The notes below the pieces were generated by a model. The model worked only from the letters and a program-made list of their open reading frames with translations. It was not told where the DNA came from and did not search any database. Shown piece after piece: positions 58,900 through 64,000 of a DNA stretch of 64,000 nt (the stretch's first letter is position 1; each line of letters starts with the position of its first letter). The stretch covers positions 186,001 through 250,000 of the forward strand of contig NW_024104524.1 of assembly GCF_003945595.2 (NCBI RefSeq). Reading direction: 5' to 3'. The position numbers and the translations under genes are program-made. The stretch comes from Pipra filicauda (lineage: Eukaryota; Chordata; Aves; Passeriformes; Pipridae).

Positions 58900-59345
58900 G
58901 GTCAAATATTAAGAGCAATGTCATCATCCCTAATCGCTTCCAAAGAAAAATTCTTGCATAATTGTTTAATGCCATGAGCTGACTGTAGTGGGACACACTG
59001 GGTTTTGCCAATTTCCATTAACTCTTGAGGCTCACAGCCAGAAGCTGCATGAGCAGAGCAATATGTTAAGATTGGATCAAGCTGTTGTTTTGCTGATATT
59101 CCTGCTGCCCCATAATACTGTAATGAGATTCCCCAGCAATGAGGGAGAAGCCTCAGAGAACAACGCAGCACATGGTCCAGTAAGACACCAGAACATACAT
59201 CCCTTTGCATCTACAGACTGTAAATTGTGCACAGGGCACTGCTCAATTAGCATTTGCATGCTTTGGCCCCAAATCCGCAAACAACTTGCATGTGCATTTT
59301 GCTCAGGCAAGTCCCCGTGGGATCAATAGCGTTGCTTATGTGTAA
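58900..59345. promoter_or_regulatory. Candidate conserved non-coding element
   Basis: This balanced-composition unique block is markedly different from its AT-rich flanks. Words include CCTAATCGC (TAATC), CATAATTGTTTAATG, TTGTTTTGC, AATTAGCATTTGCATGC (CAATTA followed by an octamer ATTTGCAT at about 59250), AAATCCGCAAACAAC and TTGCATGTGCATTTTGC. Several CpGs are kept (ATCGC, AACGCAGC, ATCCGC, CCCCGTGG, TAGCG). Overlapping open frames of 77-113 codons exist on both strands but match no family. I favour a regulatory element over an exon. Confidence 0.35.
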
Positions 59346-62079
59346 GAAGCACGCACATCACTGTGAGCAGCATGGAGGCCTTCCTTGGACAAACATCTGC
59401 AGTGACAAACATGGGATAAAATCCTTCCCTGCTGCAAATCAGCAACTCCTAGTGTTGGCTGTGGGATGGTCTGGCACTGTGTGTGCTATGCCAACAGCCA
59501 AGACAAGGAAGGTTTTTAAAACATGAAGTACATTTCCCAATCCCAACTGTTTCTTCTAATGGGCTATTTTGTGGTAAAGTTGTTTCAAGAAAATTCATAG
59601 TTTTTCTGGGAATGTTTCAATGCTGAAGGCAGAACTGACTTTCAAGATTCATCAGTATAAAGTAATTAACTGGAGTAACTCAAGTGGAACAGATTGTCCC
59701 AGGAAGGCTCTCTGGTGTGCGTGTATAGATGCTCCAGTCCAGATTAAGTGAGTTGTAGTCCAGATCGCACTGTGTTCAGAAGCCTGAGGGTAATTACTCT
59801 GCAATAATTTAGTCTCTTTTTTAACCTTGGCTTTAAACTGCTCTTATTAAATCAGTACCAGTAAAACACACAGTTTTTTTTAAGTGGAATATTTACGTTC
59901 AAGTAAACCAAATTTATGATTTATAAACTAGTTTATTTTGCACTGAAATACCAAATCATGGTTGAGGGACAGTAATTTTCATCTGAAGGATAGAAATTAA
60001 CAGCAAAAGAGCAATAATTTTTTAAACCACTGAAAATAGATAGATGACAATGTCCTTTGTCTTGCATTTGCTAAATGTGTGCACACAGATTTTAAAATGG
60101 GTTCAGATGATACACTGTGTCATCAATCAGTTGTAAAGCTGGGCCTCAGAGTCCATCAGATTTTTGCAAGAAGTTAAAACTTGCAATTTAAAATTCAGAT
60201 TTGTATTGTAACAACATATCTCATTCTAGACCAAACACATACCAATACGCCATTCTAAAAGCATTTTGTTTACATATAAATAATCTTTATGAACTATACG
60301 TACAATCAACAATACACAAATTATATCAATGTTACAAAACTCCTGCAGCTTCAAAAAACGATGCTTTTACATGTCAATTTTTTCCTTGAAAATTGTACCA
60401 TCAAGCAGTCTAGGCAGTGAAATACCAAGCAAAGCCTACCAAACCCCCAAAAATTCTAGATCTGAAAACAAAATTCAATCCATCTGTAAGACTGAAGAGG
60501 GAATTTTTATATGTGAGGATTTGTCTTTCTCATAATAATTCTTTCAGTACAAGAAGACTAAATTCTCTCAAGGTACTAGATCTCAGTTTTTGGTTGTTCT
60601 GAAAGAATCACCTGTGTAGCAATTTATGGACTTGTATTACTGATCTTCTGGTAACAGAAACACCTGCATTCATAGGCAGGAGGGGGGAAATACCTTGTAT
60701 AACCTCTGTAAATATACTTCAGTCTAATTTTCTGCATCTAGAACAAATAAAACTGTACAAAACCTGGCTGAAATTCTGGCCAGTGGGAAATCAACACAGA
60801 GATCACTGTTCATTTCATTGTGTGCCAACGTTTTACTTTCAGATAATGTGGCATTTTTACATTTTTCTATGTAATGAAGACACAGAAGTAGGTAATGAGA
60901 GCTGTGACCCTGAGTCCACAGCAGGAGCCACGTACACATCTGAGCAGGGGATGCAGAAAAAGTTGTCATGATTGAAGAGAAATGTGTGGTTGTAGTTTCT
61001 AATTTCCAAATCAGCTTTTGGATAGGTGATGTGGTAGCAAGTAGAGTTAACATTAGGGTCAGGTAATAAGTTCAGAATTGTGTTGGATACAGAAGTGTGT
61101 AGGTACATTCATCCTTCTGTATACACAGACAGTACCATGACATAGCTCTGAGGAAGAAAGCTAATATATATCACTTGACCTATAAAATTGCCCAACAAAA
61201 TGTAATAATTTTTCCTATGCAAAATCTTATAACTCTAAAGACACTTAGTCCTACCATTATCAGAGGTAGTGAGGACTAAAAAGCACATTAATTTAGCTGT
61301 TTCCACTCCAGGCAAATCTGTATCTGAATGAAGAGCAAGGGGTTTTTTGTTGTTTTGTTTGAAAAAAAATGGAACAAATGATTTCTTTGTTGAAGCTTAA
61401 TTAAAAGCAGATAAAAATCAAGAAAATATTTCTTGCATTCTTTCAAATTGAACAAGATGTTCCTGCAATTGTGAGCTGAAAAGGAGCTGTCTTTCTGTTT
61501 GTTAGAGAGGGACTGAAGATGCATTGTGCGACCTTATCTATGTCTGCCCCATCTGTCACCTAATCCTGTTAAAAACAAGGGTGCTTGTTCAATTCAGCCC
61601 TTCCCAACAAAAATGCACCATCATAGGCATAAATGAGCTAGTGCTTTTGCACAGTCCATTTCTATAGTTTAGGTAATAGCAGCATACCTGAATAAATAGT
61701 TGTGAAGATAAAACAATTTCAACATGGAAGGATAATCATATAATCCCAAAGGAATAAGAATTACAGGAAAAACTTGCCCCCCATGACATTCATCTTCTCA
61801 AGAGACATACCCAGATGATACTGAAGGGAAACAACAAAAAAACCCTGTGGTATAAATTATGCACCAGCGATTGCATTTCCAAGGTGTTCGAAAAGTATAA
61901 AGTTAAATAGGAAGCTGCACCACAGAATTTCTCTCTTCATATCTGTTCCCGCAGTGTCATGGCACAAATCTTGTAGACAAGCTTAGAAAGAAGTGGTTAT
62001 AATGCCAAAAAAGTGCAATCATGGATTCTGAAGGTACTTGTTTTACACTTTTCTACACAATGATTGTCGAGTATGTGAT
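59346..62079. other. Unique AT-rich DNA, nothing recognised
   Basis: No gene, RNA gene or clear repeat is visible. The short open frames near 60200-60600 and 60724-61108 are chance frames. Confidence 0.5.
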
Positions 62080-62480
62080 ACAAGAAGACATTGCTCCCAG
62101 CTGTAATGCACTCGACCCTGCGTTCCTTGGCATCACACGTAAATGCTTAGTGAGAGTAACAGGTTAACAAAGCATTGGCAAATGGCTTCTTTGTTCACGC
62201 TGTTGCAAAAATAAGCAGACAGGGAAACTGGGGCAGGGGGCTGGTTTAAATTCTGTAACACGTAAAATAATTTCTCGTTAATTAATTCAGTCATTAATAG
62301 CAGTCTCCCTGAGGGTAGTGTGACCTGAACAGGATATCACAATTACAGCACTCGTTCCTCTTTTTAAGCTTGTTGGCATTTGACATGAAGAATTTATCAA
62401 AAAAGACACCGACATCTCTGTTCAGCAAACTCTTAAGCAGGTCTTCCCGACTTCCCTTACACATTGATTCTCATTTGTTC
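62080..62480. promoter_or_regulatory. Candidate conserved non-coding element
   Basis: Relative to its flanks this block keeps many CpGs (CACTCGACC, CTGCGTT, CACACGTAA, TTCACGC, AACACGT, TCTCGTT, CACTCGTT, ACACCGACA, CCCGACT). It also contains GTTAATTAATTCAG (about 62278-62290), GTCATTAATAG, AGGTTAACAAAG and a TGTGACCTGAAC half-site. No open frame or repeat is present. Function is inferred only. Confidence 0.32.
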
Positions 62481-64000
62481 TCCTAGTAGGCAAGGTCTGT
62501 AGGAGCACTTAAAGTCACTGTACCTCTTCCTTTTTAATGCATATAAGACCTCTATTACTGTAGAACTGACATGCCTGCCTACCAAAACATCATGTATATA
62601 TCCTCCCAAATACTGGATTAAGGAATCTTTATTTAATGGTTATATTTTCAAAAGTAGTTAAGCATCTAAAAATGGGAAATATTTAAATACTTTTAAAATT
62701 GTCATTGCATGACTGTGTTATACAAGAAGGCAACAAGAAAGCAGGGACTGAAGCCATAAGGCAGTATTCATTTGCCACTACACTTAGTCTTCATGAGTGT
62801 GTTGTGTGCATGGGTGGTTGGCCCATGGTGGCAGAGAATTGTGCACAGACACCAGTCACTATTTCACTCTGTGTCCTGGCCCCAAGCCACACCACCAACC
62901 ATCACTCTGCTCCTAGACACAAATAACTGTAATTTAGGCAATACCAGGCTATATTCTTGAAAGGTAAGAAGTGGCTCAAGAAAGAAATTGCTGGGAGCTG
63001 CCCCCCCCAAAAAAAACCCTGAAATGCTCAGTCCTCTCCTGACGGTCTCCAGCCCTTCAAAAACTAAAAAGAGGAGGAAGAAAAGCAGTATTAAGTTGCA
63101 GAGATCAACAGAAAAGGAGCTCTATACTCTTAGTGAAGCATCTCTGTATTTCTCTGAAGACTTGATGATGTGTTCTGCCCTTTTTAGTCTGATTCATATG
63201 AAAACGTTAACTCTTGTGAACAGAACATACCACCTCCATTACCAAAGAGTTGCTGAAAGCTCTATTTTTTGCTTTATTGTAATGCATTTAATGTTATCTC
63301 AAGCAGCTTTGGGCATCTCTGTGCAAGAGAATAAATCACTGCTTTGTAAGGTGTGTCTTGGGTCCCATAGGACACTACTCTGTGCCCAAAGGGTGCCACA
63401 TACTGTGTTGCAACGTGAAATATGCAGTGAAATACTCACAGGAAAAATACTGTTTCAGGAAACAGATTATTGTACATGCACAAAGTTCAGTTAGGGCCAG
63501 ATTCTTTCCCACTGTGCTGGACTTTAATTTCTTTTCTGCTTCAGCAGTGAAGAAGAGGGTTTGAGGGCCTCAGACAGTCTGAGAATATTGAACTTGGAGA
63601 AAGCTTTAGATAAGTCTGTCCTTGAAACAGGATGAGTGAAACATAAACCATGTCTGATTCTTTATCGTTGTAGCAGATAGTGACATATACAAGGGGAAGG
63701 TGTTCAATCCAATATTTAGGGTCATTTTAGAGCAACCATTATAAATTGTAATTTTATGACACAAAGCAGCATAAGAAAACTTCTTGTCCAATATTGACTG
63801 GATATGGAGAGCATGGAAATAACATTTTACATTCATATTTTTCAGCTTCTCTTTACTTTTCTCTTGTCCTATGAAGACTTTTTCTAGTCATTCATATATG
63901 TCCTTTAAATCTCTAAAAATATATATTTATTCATATAACTCTTTCATGAAAAAAATCAGGGCCATGAATAGGCAGAGCAAACCTTCTCCATCTTAACCAA
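62481..64000. other. Unique AT-rich DNA to the window end
   Basis: This holds a C8/A8 run at 63001-63016 and a 168-codon open frame (62988-63494) that starts at TTG inside low-complexity sequence and matches no family. GGGCCAGATTCTTTCCCACT near 63494 faintly recalls the palindromic repeat family described at 37405. No gene is visible. Confidence 0.5.

Noticed and set aside
62988..63494. 168-codon plus-strand open frame
   Set aside because: It starts at TTG in a C8/A8 low-complexity run and has no recognisable domain or signal.
1..64000. CRISPR arrays, operons, phage or plasmid systems
   Set aside because: None is present. Composition, CR1 elements and gene-free structure are those of a vertebrate nuclear genome.
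1..64000. Endogenous retrovirus or LTR sequences
   Set aside because: I found no LTR pair, primer-binding site, polypurine tract in context, or gag/pol/env-like reading frame.

Overview
The window looks like nuclear DNA of a sauropsid, most likely a bird. The evidence is the transposon set. Eight 5'-truncated CR1 LINE fragments carry the characteristic 3' ends (a 'TTCCAACC' box followed by ATTCTRTG-type repeats). They total roughly 2.4-2.5 kb, about 4% of the window, which fits the low repeat load of avian genomes. The rest is AT-rich, CpG-poor, stop-rich sequence. I see no bacterial gene layout, no CRISPR, no recognisable tRNA or rRNA, and no host protein-coding exon I can name. The only coding-like protein matches are remnants of the CR1 ORF2 C-terminus. 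I read the window as a gene desert, or the inside of a very large intron.

Layout. 1-4.7 kb: plain AT-rich DNA with a small tandem duplication. 4.7-10 kb: three CR1 pieces (4694-4966 +, 8501-8577 +, 9712-9919 -), a forkhead-type 16-bp palindrome (6761) and a possible regulatory patch (7395-7560). 10-14.8 kb: AT-rich, with a perfect 22-bp palindrome (12387) and an enhancer-like stretch (12640-13120). 14.87-15.87 kb: a G+C-richer block with nested inverted repeats and a 17-bp minisatellite. 16-22 kb: unique DNA with a 21-T tract and a strong G-quadruplex motif. 22.2-22.7 kb: a CpG islet of 14 CpGs in about 92 bp, containing a GC-rich hairpin. 22.7-29.4 kb: unique DNA with one fossil repeat and a dense homeodomain-site cluster (27.4 kb). 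29.46-32.64 kb: three CR1 copies (the longest is minus strand, 29458-30115) and a purine-rich microsatellite. 32.6-50 kb: mostly unique DNA with two old amniote repeats (37.4 and 42.9 kb) and a paired-octamer patch (38.56 kb). 50-64 kb: two more CR1 copies (49949-50320, 55016-55412), a (GT)n repeat and several enhancer-like stretches (51.1, 56.3, 58.25, 58.9-59.3, 62.1-62.5 kb).

How it may work together. No pathway or operon-like system is visible. The best functional hypothesis is a set of long-range cis-regulatory elements scattered through a gene desert. This is inference from motif clustering only, and cross-species alignment would decide it. The eight CR1 copies fall into three 3'-end classes, so at least three subfamilies contributed. 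Short fragments resembling a near-palindromic 'CCATTGACTTCAATGG'-type repeat occur at 24.1, 37.4 and 50.8 kb and look much older.
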